Shown piece after piece: positions 28,825-37,773 of a stretch of DNA of 64,000 bases. Location of the stretch: the NCBI RefSeq assembly GCF_036248275.1, contig NZ_CP109181.1, positions 5,270,001-5,334,000 on the forward strand, given 5' to 3'. The DNA is from Streptomyces sp. NBC_01716. Its GTDB lineage: Bacteria; Actinomycetota; Actinomycetes; Streptomycetales; Streptomycetaceae. A model generated the notes under the pieces. It was not told where the DNA came from. It did not search any database and saw only the letters and a list, made by a program, of their open reading frames with translations. Within the stretch, counting starts at the first letter, position 1, and the number at the start of each line of letters is the position of its first letter. The position numbers and the translations under genes are program-made.

Positions 28825-28997
28825 CCGTTCCGGCACCTGCCCCGGACGATGGCTGGAACGCGTCGGCCGCGCCGGCGGCGGGAGAAGAGGAATCCGGCGC
28901 CCGGAGTCAAATGCCGCATCCTTGAGCAGGATGGACGGGTGGGGCGTTTCGCGGGGAAGCCGCTCTCGCCACCGTCCGCCGGAGAGAGGCTTCAGTC

Positions 28998-29894
28998 ATG
29001 GCTGCCGCACGCGTATCGGCTCACGGCTTCGACTCCGTACGGGGCCGTGGTTACCGCCCCGAGCAGGTCGACCGGCTGGTCACGGAGCTGTCGGGGGACA
29101 GCGAGGTCGCCGAGGCGCAGGAGCGCCGGCTCGCGGCGGCGGCGGAGCGCCTTCAGCTGGAGGCGGAGCTGCTGCGGCAGCAGGTCGAGGCGCTGCCGCC
29201 GCAGACGTACGAGTCACTGGGGGAGCGCGCCCGGCAGATTCTGGCCCTGGCCGTCGAGGAGGCGGACGGGGTGCGCACGGCCGCGTGGGAGGACGTGCGG
29301 GCGCGGCAGGACGCCGCCGCCGAGGCGGTCCGTGGGACACGTGAGGCGGCGCGCGCGTACGTGGAGGCGGTCGCGGCCGATGTGGACGCGTACGCGACGC
29401 GGACGGAGGAGGACGCGCAGGGCGCGGCCGACGAACTGCGCACGGCCGCGCGCCGGGACGCCGGGGAGCTACGGGACGCGGCGCTGGCCCGCTTCGACGA
29501 GATCCGGCAGCGTACGGAGGCGTTGCTCAGCGAGCTGGCGGGGGAGCACGCGGATCGACTGGCCGCGACGGAGCGGGAGTTGGCGGGCCGTGAGACGCAG
29601 GCGCAAGCGCACCGGACGGAGCTGTCGGCCCACGCGGACGCCCGGCTCGCGGACGCGAGGCGCGCCTTCACGGAGGCCGAGGAGAGCGCCCGCCACATCC
29701 GGGAGGACGCGGCGGCGCGCGCGGAGGAGCTGATCGCGCGGGCGCGGGTGGCGGAGGAGCGGACCGTACGGGAGACGGAGCGGATCCTGCGGGAGCACAC
29801 GGAGGTCCGCGAGGAGGTACAGGCGCGGATGACGCACATCCGCAACAGCCTGGCGGCGCTGACGGGCCGGGCACCGGCGGACGCGGAGAAGTAG
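28998..29894 (+). CDS. DivIVA-like coiled-coil cytoskeletal protein
   Basis: Encodes 298 residues from the ATG at 28998, with GGAGAGAGG upstream. The first 40 residues (HGFDSVRGRGYRPEQVDRLV) match the N-terminus of DivIVA-like and so-called cellulose-binding proteins of Streptomyces. The rest is almost wholly alpha-helical, Ala/Glu/Arg-rich heptad sequence, consistent with a long coiled coil. Relatives (Scy, FilP) organise polar growth. The exact role of this shorter member is unknown. It is convergent with the MFS gene, only 12 bases away. Confidence 0.8.
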   Translation: MAAARVSAHGFDSVRGRGYRPEQVDRLVTELSGDSEVAEAQERRLAAAAERLQLEAELLRQQVEALPPQTYESLGERARQILALAVEEADGVRTAAWEDVRARQDAAAEAVRGTREAARAYVEAVAADVDAYATRTEEDAQGAADELRTAARRDAGELRDAALARFDEIRQRTEALLSELAGEHADRLAATERELAGRETQAQAHRTELSAHADARLADARRAFTEAEESARHIREDAAARAEELIARARVAEERTVRETERILREHTEVREEVQARMTHIRNSLAALTGRAPADAEK

Positions 29895-29906
29895 TACCCG
29901 TCCTCC

Positions 29907-31577
29907 TCAGGAGGCGCCCGTCGCCGGGTCGGTCGCGGGGTCGGTCGCCTTGTGGGGCTGAGGGCCAGGGGCGGGGTCCGGGGACGGGTCCTGGTGGACG
30001 GGGAAGCGGCGGGGGGCCAGGAAGAGGAGCACCAGCAGGCTGAGGGCCGCGGCTGTCGCGGCGCCCAGGAAGACGGCGTCGACCGCCGAGTCCACCGCGC
30101 GGCGCAGGAAGTCGGCCGCGCGGGCGGTGAGTTCCCCCGGGTCGTCCAGGGCGTGTGCCACGGAGTCGAGGTCGCGCGGGAGCCCGGTGCCGGGCGAGTC
30201 GGCGAGCCTGTTGCTGATGACGCCGTTGGCCAGCGCCCCGAACAGCGCGGCGCCCACGCTCTGGCCGAGCTGGCGGTAGAAGAGGATCGACGCCGTCGCC
30301 GTACCGCGCTCGGACCAGCCGACCGTCCCCTGCACGGCGATGATCAGCGGGAGTTGGAACAGCCCGAGCGCCGCGCCGAGCAGCAGCATCAGCACCGTGG
30401 GCTGCCACGCCTGGCCGGGGAAGGGCAGCAGGGGGAAGGCCAGCAGGACCAGCAGCGCGGAGGTCATGCCGGTGATCGCGGTACGGCGGAAGCCGATGCG
30501 GTTGTAGACGCGGTCGCAGAGGGCCGCGCTGATCGGCCAGGTCAGGGTGATCGCCGAGAGTACGAAGCCGGCGGCTATCGGGCCGAGGCCGAGGACGGAC
30601 TGGGCGTACGTCGGCAGGAAGACCGTCGGGGCGATCATCAGCAGCCCGAGCCCGCCCAGCGCCAGGTTGACGGCGGCGATGGGGCGGCGGCGCCAGACCC
30701 AGCCGGGGATGATCGGGTCGGCCGCCCGCCGTTCGACGAGGAAGGTGACGCCGGCGAGCAGCGCGGTGCCGGCGAGGAGTGCGATCGAGGGGGCGGAGAG
30801 CCAGGGCCAGGCGACACCGCCCTGGACGAGGGCGGTGACCAGCAGTGTGCCGGTGGCGAAGACGGCGAGCGCGCCCGCCCAGTCGATACGGGGGCGGGGC
30901 CCGGCGCCGGTCCTGGGGCGGGGAAGTCGCCTCCTGCGTACGGAGGTTGGCGCGGGCTTTCGTGCGGGGCCGCCGTCCTCGCGGTCGCTCGTGGGCGTTG
31001 CTGCACGGCCGGGCTCCCGGAGGTGGCGGACGGTGAGGTACAGCGCGACCGCGCCGACCGGCAGATTGATCAGGAAGATCCAGCGCCAGTCCGCGTACCC
31101 CGCGAGCAGCCCCCCGAGCGCGGGGCCCGCGACGGCGGACGTGGCCCAGACGGTGGAGAGCTTGGCCTGGATCTTGGGGCGTTCCTTGAGCGGATACAGG
31201 TCGGCGGCGATGGTCTGCACCGTGCCCTGGATCGCGCCGCCCCCGAGACCCTGGACGACGCGGAAGGCGACCAGGGAGCCCATGTTCCACGCGGTGGCGC
31301 AGAGGACCGAGCCGATGAGGAAGAGGACGATGCCCGCGACCAGGACGGGCTTGCGGCCGAAGGTGTCGGAGAGCTTCCCGTACACGGGCAGGGTGACCGT
31401 CGCGGCCAGCAGATAGCCGGAGAAGAGCCAGGAGAAGATCGAGAAACCGCCGAGGTCTCCGACGATCTGCGGGACGGCGGTGGACAGGATCGTGCCGTCC
31501 AGCGCTGCCAGTGCCATGCCGAGCATCAGGGCGGCGACGACGGGACCGCGGCGGGGCTCGGTTCTGACGCTGGCCAC
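29907..31577 (-). CDS. MFS multidrug exporter, DHA2 (EmrB/QacA) type
   Basis: Encodes 556 residues from a GTG start at 31577 (AAGGAAT upstream). About 14 hydrophobic segments are visible, as in the 14-TM drug:H+ antiporter-2 family. The loop motif A is GKLSDTFGRKPVLVAG, motif C lies around ATSAVAGPALGGLLAGY, and the N-terminal AALDGTILSTAVPQIVGDLG is diagnostic for EmrB/QacA proteins. A long hydrophilic loop (about residues 180-230) is Arg/Pro-rich. No regulator is adjacent. Substrates are unknown. Confidence 0.92.
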   Translation of the reverse strand: MASVRTEPRRGPVVAALMLGMALAALDGTILSTAVPQIVGDLGGFSIFSWLFSGYLLAATVTLPVYGKLSDTFGRKPVLVAGIVLFLIGSVLCATAWNMGSLVAFRVVQGLGGGAIQGTVQTIAADLYPLKERPKIQAKLSTVWATSAVAGPALGGLLAGYADWRWIFLINLPVGAVALYLTVRHLREPGRAATPTSDREDGGPARKPAPTSVRRRRLPRPRTGAGPRPRIDWAGALAVFATGTLLVTALVQGGVAWPWLSAPSIALLAGTALLAGVTFLVERRAADPIIPGWVWRRRPIAAVNLALGGLGLLMIAPTVFLPTYAQSVLGLGPIAAGFVLSAITLTWPISAALCDRVYNRIGFRRTAITGMTSALLVLLAFPLLPFPGQAWQPTVLMLLLGAALGLFQLPLIIAVQGTVGWSERGTATASILFYRQLGQSVGAALFGALANGVISNRLADSPGTGLPRDLDSVAHALDDPGELTARAADFLRRAVDSAVDAVFLGAATAAALSLLVLLFLAPRRFPVHQDPSPDPAPGPQPHKATDPATDPATGAS

Positions 31578-32019
31578 TGGATTCCTTCCCTATGCAGGTA
31601 TTTCCCGGGGAACAGCCTCTCACCGACCCTGGCACGGCGGCAGGGCGCGGCTCTCTTCCCGGCCAACCCTCAGCAAGGCTCCTCCTGGAGGTGGAGACCC
31701 CTTAGGTGGTCCTCCCTACATCCGCCGGGGACGGGTTCGTCCCGCCGGAGGATGAGAGGAACGGGGCCCGTTCTTTAAGTTGGTCTTACACCGCAGGGGG
31801 CCGGCCGGGGGCCGGTGGGTGACGGGGGGACGGGCCCGAGGGGGGCTACCACCCGTAAACGCTGAGGGAAACCTCAGGAGAAGTGTCTGCTTTTCCCCAG
31901 CGCGCCGGGGCACCTGGGGCGCGCAGAATCAAGGCACACCACACCACACCACCGCACAGCGCGAGGCGCGCACCCGTGCCTCACGACGCCTGATTATCGA
32001 CGGACTTAGGAGACTTACC
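31578..32019. promoter_or_regulatory. Intergenic divergent promoter region, MFS / ABC transporter
   Basis: This 442-bp stretch holds no gene I can support. It contains the inverted repeat GAACGGG-G-CCCGTTC (31760-31774) next to an AT-richer TTCTTTAAGTTGG, and a short hairpin CTGAGG-GAAA-CCTCAG (31862-31877) in the probable ABC leader. Either could be a regulator site for the divergent exporters. No binding protein can be named. Confidence 0.4.
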
Positions 32020-32808
32020 GTGACAACGGCTGCAACCATCCCCAAGCACGGGGGCACGGGAGGGCGTTTGGCCGTCGCCGCGCGAGCGCGGCAGGTCGTC
32101 AAGGCCTACGGCTCGGGGGAGACCCGGATCGTCGCGCTCGACCATGTCGATGTGGACATCGCCCGCGGGCAGTTCACCGCGATCATGGGCCCGTCCGGCT
32201 CCGGCAAGTCGACGCTGATGCACTGCCTCGCCGGCCTCGACACGGTCACATCGGGAGAGATCTACCTCGACGAGACCGAGATCACGAAGCTCAAGGACAA
32301 GAAGCTCACGCAGCTGCGCAGGGACCGCGTCGGCTTCATCTTCCAGGCCTACAACCTGCTGCCGACGCTCAACGCCCTGGAGAACATCACGCTCCCCATG
32401 GACATCGCCGGCCGCAAGCCCGACCGGCAGTGGCTCCAGCGGGTCGTGGAGACCGTCGGTCTCGCCGACCGGCTGCGGCACCGGCCCACCCAGCTCTCCG
32501 GCGGCCAGCAGCAGCGCGTGGCGGTCGCCCGCGCGCTCGCCGCCCAGCCCGAGATCATCTTCGGCGACGAGCCCACCGGAAACCTGGACTCGCGGGCCGG
32601 CGCCGAGGTGCTGAGCTTCCTGCGCAGGTCGGTGGACGAGCTGGGGCAGACCATGGTGATGGTCACGCACGACCCGGTCGCCGCGTCGTACGCGGACCGG
32701 GTGCTGTATCTCGCGGACGGCCGGATCGTCGACGAGATGCGCAACCCGACCGCCGAGCAGGTCCTCGACCGGATGAAGAACTTCGACGCGCGGGGGCGGA
32801 CGTCGTGA
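32020..32808 (+). CDS. ABC transporter ATPase (LolD/MacB type)
   Basis: Encodes 262 residues from a GTG start at 32020, with TTAGGAGA upstream. Walker A is GPSGSGKST, the signature is LSGGQQQRVAVARALA, and Walker B is IIFGDEPTGNLDSR. The spacing and the GNLDS after Walker B are those of MacB/LolD-type ATPases, which work as mechanotransmitters with FtsX-fold permeases. The stop overlaps the permease start by 4 bp, so both are made together. Confidence 0.94.
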   Translation: MTTAATIPKHGGTGGRLAVAARARQVVKAYGSGETRIVALDHVDVDIARGQFTAIMGPSGSGKSTLMHCLAGLDTVTSGEIYLDETEITKLKDKKLTQLRRDRVGFIFQAYNLLPTLNALENITLPMDIAGRKPDRQWLQRVVETVGLADRLRHRPTQLSGGQQQRVAVARALAAQPEIIFGDEPTGNLDSRAGAEVLSFLRRSVDELGQTMVMVTHDPVAASYADRVLYLADGRIVDEMRNPTAEQVLDRMKNFDARGRTS

Positions 32809-35381
32809 CCGTCGTCAAGACCTCCGTGCGCAACTTCCTCGCGCACAAGGGACGCATGGCGCTCTCCGCCGTCGCCGTCCTGCTGTCGGTGGCCTTCGTC
32901 TCGGGGACGCTCGTCTTCACCGACACCATGAACACCACGTTCGACAAGCTCTTCGCCTCGACCTCGTCCGACGTCACCGTCAGCCCCAAGGGCGCCGCGG
33001 CGGCCGACGACATGCCGTCCCAGACCGGCAAGCCCGAGTCGCTGCCCGCCTCCGTCGTCGCGCGCGTCGAGAAGTCGCCGGGCGTGAAGTCCGCCGAGGG
33101 CGCCGTCAGCAGCATGAGCGTCACGGTCGTCGACTCCGGGAACGAGAACGTGGGGGCGTCCACCGGCGCCCCGACCATCGCGGGCAACTGGACGAAGAAC
33201 GACCTCCGTTCGATGGAGATCACCTCCGGGCACGCCCCGCGCGGTCCCACCGAGGTCATGGTCGACGCCGACACCGCGGACAAGCACGACCTGAAGCTCG
33301 GCGACGAGCTGCGCACCATCGTCGTCACGGGCGACATCAACGCCAAGATCGTCGGCATCGCCACCTTCAAGGTGACCAACCCGGGCGCGGCAGTCGTCTA
33401 CTTCGACACCGAGACCGCCCAGCGCGGACTCCTCGGTGAGACCGGCCGGTTCACGCAGGTCAACGTCGTCGCCGACCAGGGCGTGAGCGACGACGCGCTC
33501 AAGACCGACCTCGCGGGCTCTCTCAGCGGCGCGTACAAGCTCCAGACCCAGAAGGAGATGACGGACGCGGGCCGCGACAGCGTCGGCTCGTTCCTCGACG
33601 TGATGAAGTACGCGATGCTCGGCTTCGCCGGGATCGCCTTCCTCGTCGGCATCTTCCTGATCGTCAACACCTTCTCCATGCTGGTCGCCCAGCGCACCCG
33701 GGAGATCGGCCTGATGCGGGCCATCGGGTCCAGCCGCAAGCAGGTCAACAGGTCGGTGCTGCTGGAAGCCGTCCTGCTCGGTGTCGTCGGCTCCGTCGCC
33801 GGTGTCGCCGCGGGCGTCGGGCTGGCCGTGGGCCTGATGAGACTGATGTCGTCCATCGGCATGGAGCTGTCCACCGAGGACCTCACCGTCAAGTGGACGA
33901 CCCCCGCGGTCGGGCTGGCGCTCGGAGTGATCGTCACCGTACTCGCCGCGTACATCCCGGCCCGCCGGGCCGGGAAGATCTCGCCCATGGCGGCGCTGCG
34001 GGACGCCGGTACGCCGGCCGACGGCCGCGCCGGACGGATCCGGGGCGGCATCGGTCTGGTCCTCACCGCGGGCGGCTTCGCCGCGCTCCTCGCCTCCACG
34101 AGGGCCGAGGAGGCGGCCGAGGGTTCCCTGTTCCTCGGAATCGGCGTGGTGTTCACGCTCATCGGCTTCGTCGTCATCGGTCCGCTGCTCGCCGGCTTCT
34201 TCGTCCGGATCCTGAGCCTGTTCGTCCTGCGGGCCTGGGGTCCCGTCGGACGGATGGCCGAGCGCAACGCGCTGCGCAACCCGCGGCGTACGGGGGCGAC
34301 CGGCGCGGCCCTGATGATCGGGCTGGCCCTGGTGGCGTGTCTGTCGGTGGTCGGTTCGTCGATGGTCGCTTCGGCGACGGACGAGCTGGACAAATCCGTC
34401 GGCGCGGACTTCATCATCCAGTCCACCAGCGGCCAGCCGATCGTGCCGCAGGCCCAGGCCGCGCTGGAGAAGGCGCCCCACATCTCGCACATCACCGAGT
34501 ACAAGTCGATCGAGGCCAAGCTGACCACGCCCGGCGGGAAGACCGCCGACGAGGAACTGGCGGCGGCCGACCCGACGTACGCGAAGGATCTGCGCCGTGA
34601 GACCGTCGCGGGCGAGCTGTCCGCCGCGTACGGCAAGGACGCCATGTCCGTCGGCGACACATTCGCCGAGGAGTACGGCGTCAAGGTCGGGGACGTACTG
34701 ACCGTGGCCTTCAAGGGCGGCGACACCGCCAAGCTCACCATCGCGGCGATCACCTCCGACGACGTGTCGGTCGACCAGGGCGCCAAGTACCTCTCCATCG
34801 ACACCGCCAAGCGGTATCTGACGGCGGAGAAGCTGCCGAAGAACATCCTCATGTTCGCGGCGGCCGACGACGGCAAGGAGAAGGAGGCGTACGCGGCGCT
34901 GAAGGACTCGCTCTCCGCGTACCCGCAGTACAAGGTCCAGGACCAGACCGACTTCAAGCAGGACCTGAAGGACCAGATCGGCCAGCTGCTCAACATCGTC
35001 TACGGTCTGCTCGGACTGGCGATCGTCGTCGCGGTGCTGGGAGTGGTGAACACCCTGGCGCTGTCGGTCGTCGAGCGGACCAGGGAGATCGGACTGCTGC
35101 GGGCCATCGGTCTGTCGCGGCGTCAACTGCGCCGCATGATCCGCCTGGAGTCGATGGTCATCGCCCTCTTCGGCGCCCTGCTCGGCCTCGGTCTGGGCAT
35201 CGGCTGGGGCACGTCGGCCCAGCAGATCCTTGCCCTGGAGGGGCTGGGGGTCCTGGAGATCCCCTGGCCGACGATCGGCGGAGTGTTCGTGGCCTCGGCC
35301 TTCGTGGGACTGTTCGCCGCGCTCGTCCCGGCGTTCCGGGCCGGCCGTATGAACGTCCTGAACGCGATCGCCACGGACTGA
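32805..35381 (+). CDS. FtsX/MacB-type ABC permease, two repeats
   Basis: Encodes 858 residues from a GTG start overlapping the ATPase gene. It has an N-terminal TM helix, an extracytoplasmic domain (about 40-250), three TM helices (VGIFLIVNTFSML region and after), then a second copy of the FtsX module ending in RAGRMNVLNAIATD. Each module has the coupling motif RTREIGLMRAIGSSRKQV or RTREIGLLRAIGLSRRQL. This is the large actinobacterial permease class, thought to act in envelope stress or lipoprotein/peptide handling. It is the last conserved gene before the accessory island. Confidence 0.93.
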   Translation: MTVVKTSVRNFLAHKGRMALSAVAVLLSVAFVSGTLVFTDTMNTTFDKLFASTSSDVTVSPKGAAAADDMPSQTGKPESLPASVVARVEKSPGVKSAEGAVSSMSVTVVDSGNENVGASTGAPTIAGNWTKNDLRSMEITSGHAPRGPTEVMVDADTADKHDLKLGDELRTIVVTGDINAKIVGIATFKVTNPGAAVVYFDTETAQRGLLGETGRFTQVNVVADQGVSDDALKTDLAGSLSGAYKLQTQKEMTDAGRDSVGSFLDVMKYAMLGFAGIAFLVGIFLIVNTFSMLVAQRTREIGLMRAIGSSRKQVNRSVLLEAVLLGVVGSVAGVAAGVGLAVGLMRLMSSIGMELSTEDLTVKWTTPAVGLALGVIVTVLAAYIPARRAGKISPMAALRDAGTPADGRAGRIRGGIGLVLTAGGFAALLASTRAEEAAEGSLFLGIGVVFTLIGFVVIGPLLAGFFVRILSLFVLRAWGPVGRMAERNALRNPRRTGATGAALMIGLALVACLSVVGSSMVASATDELDKSVGADFIIQSTSGQPIVPQAQAALEKAPHISHITEYKSIEAKLTTPGGKTADEELAAADPTYAKDLRRETVAGELSAAYGKDAMSVGDTFAEEYGVKVGDVLTVAFKGGDTAKLTIAAITSDDVSVDQGAKYLSIDTAKRYLTAEKLPKNILMFAAADDGKEKEAYAALKDSLSAYPQYKVQDQTDFKQDLKDQIGQLLNIVYGLLGLAIVVAVLGVVNTLALSVVERTREIGLLRAIGLSRRQLRRMIRLESMVIALFGALLGLGLGIGWGTSAQQILALEGLGVLEIPWPTIGGVFVASAFVGLFAALVPAFRAGRMNVLNAIATD

Positions 35382-35464
35382 GTGCCCCTGAACGACGGAC
35401 CGGGTTCCCGAAGGGTGGACCGAGTCTTCCCGAACGGTGGCCGGTAGTCGGCCAAGGTAGGTTT

Positions 35465-35503
35465 TCGGCTCCGATGGGTGTCCTTCACACCCATCGGGGC
35501 CGA
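35465..35503 (+). terminator. Rho-independent terminator after the ABC operon
   Basis: A 17-bp stem (35465-35481 with 35487-35503, one G-T wobble, loop CCTTC) is followed by a T-rich TTCCGTTTT tail. It marks the end of the ABC operon and the left edge of the accessory island. Confidence 0.85.
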
Positions 35504-35658
35504 TTCCGTTTTCCCTGGTCGGGGAGGTGGTGACAACAAGCTGCGCGCGTAGATGCAGCAAGCTGACACGCCTCGGCCCCCCATTTCGAGACACCCGCTG
35601 CCATCGTCGTCCCACCGGGACCGATCCGGTCCGGCGGAACGATTCAACAGGGGGAATT

Positions 35659-35931
35659 GTGCTCGGTGTACCGCACCGCAACTCCACGAAGGTCACGGCC
35701 CGTTCGCGCACCGCTCGTACCGCACGCACCGCCCGGGTCACCCGTACCGTTCTCGCTCTCGGCTTCTGCGCCGCGGCACTGACCCTGTCCCCGGGCACCG
35801 CATCCGCCGCCCCCCGCGTCGTCCCCCCGGCCGGCGCGGTGACCACCTGCCAGTCCGCCGTCGCCCACCTCCCCGGGCCCGTCGAGCGCGAGGTCATGGC
35901 CCTGTGCAAGCTTGTGAACGGCTGGGACTGA
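35659..35931 (+). CDS. Small secreted protein upstream of the RiPP cluster
   Basis: Encodes 90 residues from a GTG start preceded by GGGG. A basic N-terminal region (TARSRTARTARTARVTRTV) leads into a signal peptide core ending TASAA, so cleavage leaves about 40 residues (APRVVPPAGAVTTCQSAVAH ...). The mature part has two cysteines and ends in VNGWD. Function unknown. It ends 10 bases before the SARP regulator gene and may be co-transcribed with it. It does not look like a modified-peptide precursor: it has a Sec signal and few Ser/Thr in the mature part. Confidence 0.6.
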   Translation: MLGVPHRNSTKVTARSRTARTARTARVTRTVLALGFCAAALTLSPGTASAAPRVVPPAGAVTTCQSAVAHLPGPVEREVMALCKLVNGWD

Positions 35932-35941
35932 GGCGTAGCCG

Positions 35942-37768
35942 GTGCGGTTTCAGCTCCTCGGGCCGCTCAGCATCGCCGACGGCCCCGACACCGTCGTCCT
36001 CCAGCCCTCCAAGCCCACCATTCTCCTCGCCTCACTGCTCCTGCATGCCAACACGGTCGTCTCCGCCGACTACCTGCAGCGGACCATGTGGGGCGAGGAA
36101 CAGCCGGCCACCTCACGGGCGGCGCTCCAGACCTGCGTACTGCGCCTGCGGCGGCTGTTCACCAAGCACGGGGTCACCGAGACGCCCATCGAGGCGGTGC
36201 CCGGCGGCTACCGCATCACCGCCGGGCCCCGGCATCTCGACCTGATCGGTTTCCGGGAAGAGGTACGGCGCGCCGCGGACATCGCCGATCCCGAGAGCGA
36301 ACTGCACGTGCTCAAAGGGGCGTTGTCCCTGTGGGAAGGCTCCGTCCTGGCCAATGTCCGCTCCGACGTGCTGCACCGCGACGAAGTCCCCCGGCTCGTC
36401 GAGGAGCGGCTGCGGACCCTGGAGCGCGCCTGCGACCTCAAGCTCCGGCTCGGCCGCTGCGGCGAGGCGCTGGTGGAGCTGTGGAGCGCCAGCCGCGCCC
36501 ACCCCGGGCACGAGCGGTTCCGGGAACAGCTCATCGAGGCCCTGTACCGGACGGGCAGGCAGACCGAGGCGCTCGCCGAGTACCGGATGGTCAAGGAGTA
36601 TCTGCTGGACGAGCTGGGCGTGGACCCCTCGCCCGCGCTGCGCCGGCTGGAGCTGGCCATTCTGCGCGGCGAGGATCTGGGACCGGCGGACGACCGGCCC
36701 CCGGCCGCCGCCCCGTACGTCTCCGGCGTTACGGGCGCCACGGGCGCCACGGGCGAGCGCCGGCTCACCGCCGCCCTCACCGCCGCCCCGCTCGCGCCAC
36801 CCTCCGCGATGGTGCAGCCGGTCCCCGCGGTGCGCTCCTTCTCCGGGCGCGCCGCCGAGAGCGCCGCGCTGCTGGAGCGGCTGACCGCGCCCGGCCAGGA
36901 ACCGGTCACCCTCCTGGTGTCCGGGGCGCCCGGCATCGGCAAGACCGCGCTCGCCCAGCACCTCGCCCACCAGGTCAAGGAGAGCTTCCCGGCAGGGCTG
37001 TTCATGGTGCGGATGGTCGCCCCGGACGGTACGCCCCGAGGCCCCGACGACGCCGCGGCCGAGGTGGCCGCCGCCCTGCGCGACCAGGCACGCGGCGAGC
37101 GCGCGCTGCTCGTGCTGGACGACGTGGTCGACGCCGACCAGGTCCGACCGCTGCTGCCGGCCGGCACCGACGGAGCGGCGATCGTCACCAGCCGGCGCGG
37201 CCTCGCCGGACTCGTCGCCACCCACGGCGGCTGGGTGCTGCGGCTCGGCACCTTCGCAGAGGAGGAGTCGTACGAGCTGCTGCTCGCCGTACTCGGCTCC
37301 GAACGCGTCGACGCGGAACCGGACGCGGCCCGTCGGCTCGCCGAGGCCTGCGGCCACCACCCGCTGGCCCTGCGCATCATGTCGGCCCGGCTGCTCACCC
37401 GGCCCGCGCTGCGGCTGGCCGACTCCGTCAGCTGGCTGGCGGAGGACCCGCTGGCCCGGCTCTCGCTCGCCGACTCGCCCGATCTGTCGGTGCACCGCGT
37501 CCTGGGCGGGGCGCTCGACCGGCTCGACCCCCGGCTCGCCGACGCCTTCCTGAAGGTCGCCGCGCAGATCCCCGACCACTTCACGGCCGAGGACAGCGTG
37601 CGCGTACTCGGGATGCCGCCCGTCGAGGCGGACGACGTACTGGACCGGCTCGCCGACGCCGGACTGCTGGAAGAAGGGCCGCCCGGCCCGTACCGGGTGC
37701 ACGAACTGCTCCGTGTGTACGCGCGCAGAACCGCGCCGTATCGATCCCGACCGATACAGAAGGTGTGA
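35942..37768 (+). CDS. SARP/BTAD-type transcriptional activator with NB-ARC domain
   Basis: Encodes 608 residues from a GTG start at 35942. Residues 1-95 are an OmpR-like winged helix (MRFQLLGPLSIADG ... ALQTCVLRLRRLF). About 100-245 are the bacterial transcriptional activation domain (EYLLDELGVDPSPALRRLE). An NB-ARC ATPase follows, with P-loop SGAPGIGKTALAQHLA near residue 330. The chain stops soon after the NB-ARC winged helix (RVHELLRVYARRT) without the TPR region found in AfsR. SARPs activate antibiotic genes, so it probably switches on the RiPP operon that starts 5 bases downstream. Confidence 0.9.
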   Translation: MRFQLLGPLSIADGPDTVVLQPSKPTILLASLLLHANTVVSADYLQRTMWGEEQPATSRAALQTCVLRLRRLFTKHGVTETPIEAVPGGYRITAGPRHLDLIGFREEVRRAADIADPESELHVLKGALSLWEGSVLANVRSDVLHRDEVPRLVEERLRTLERACDLKLRLGRCGEALVELWSASRAHPGHERFREQLIEALYRTGRQTEALAEYRMVKEYLLDELGVDPSPALRRLELAILRGEDLGPADDRPPAAAPYVSGVTGATGATGERRLTAALTAAPLAPPSAMVQPVPAVRSFSGRAAESAALLERLTAPGQEPVTLLVSGAPGIGKTALAQHLAHQVKESFPAGLFMVRMVAPDGTPRGPDDAAAEVAAALRDQARGERALLVLDDVVDADQVRPLLPAGTDGAAIVTSRRGLAGLVATHGGWVLRLGTFAEEESYELLLAVLGSERVDAEPDAARRLAEACGHHPLALRIMSARLLTRPALRLADSVSWLAEDPLARLSLADSPDLSVHRVLGGALDRLDPRLADAFLKVAAQIPDHFTAEDSVRVLGMPPVEADDVLDRLADAGLLEEGPPGPYRVHELLRVYARRTAPYRSRPIQKV

Positions 37769-37773
37769 ATCCC

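Noticed and set aside
35659..35931. The small secreted protein as a second RiPP precursor
   Set aside because: It has a Sec signal peptide ending in TASAA, and only about 40 mature residues with few Ser/Thr, so it does not fit a leader-core precursor for YcaO/LanB enzymes.
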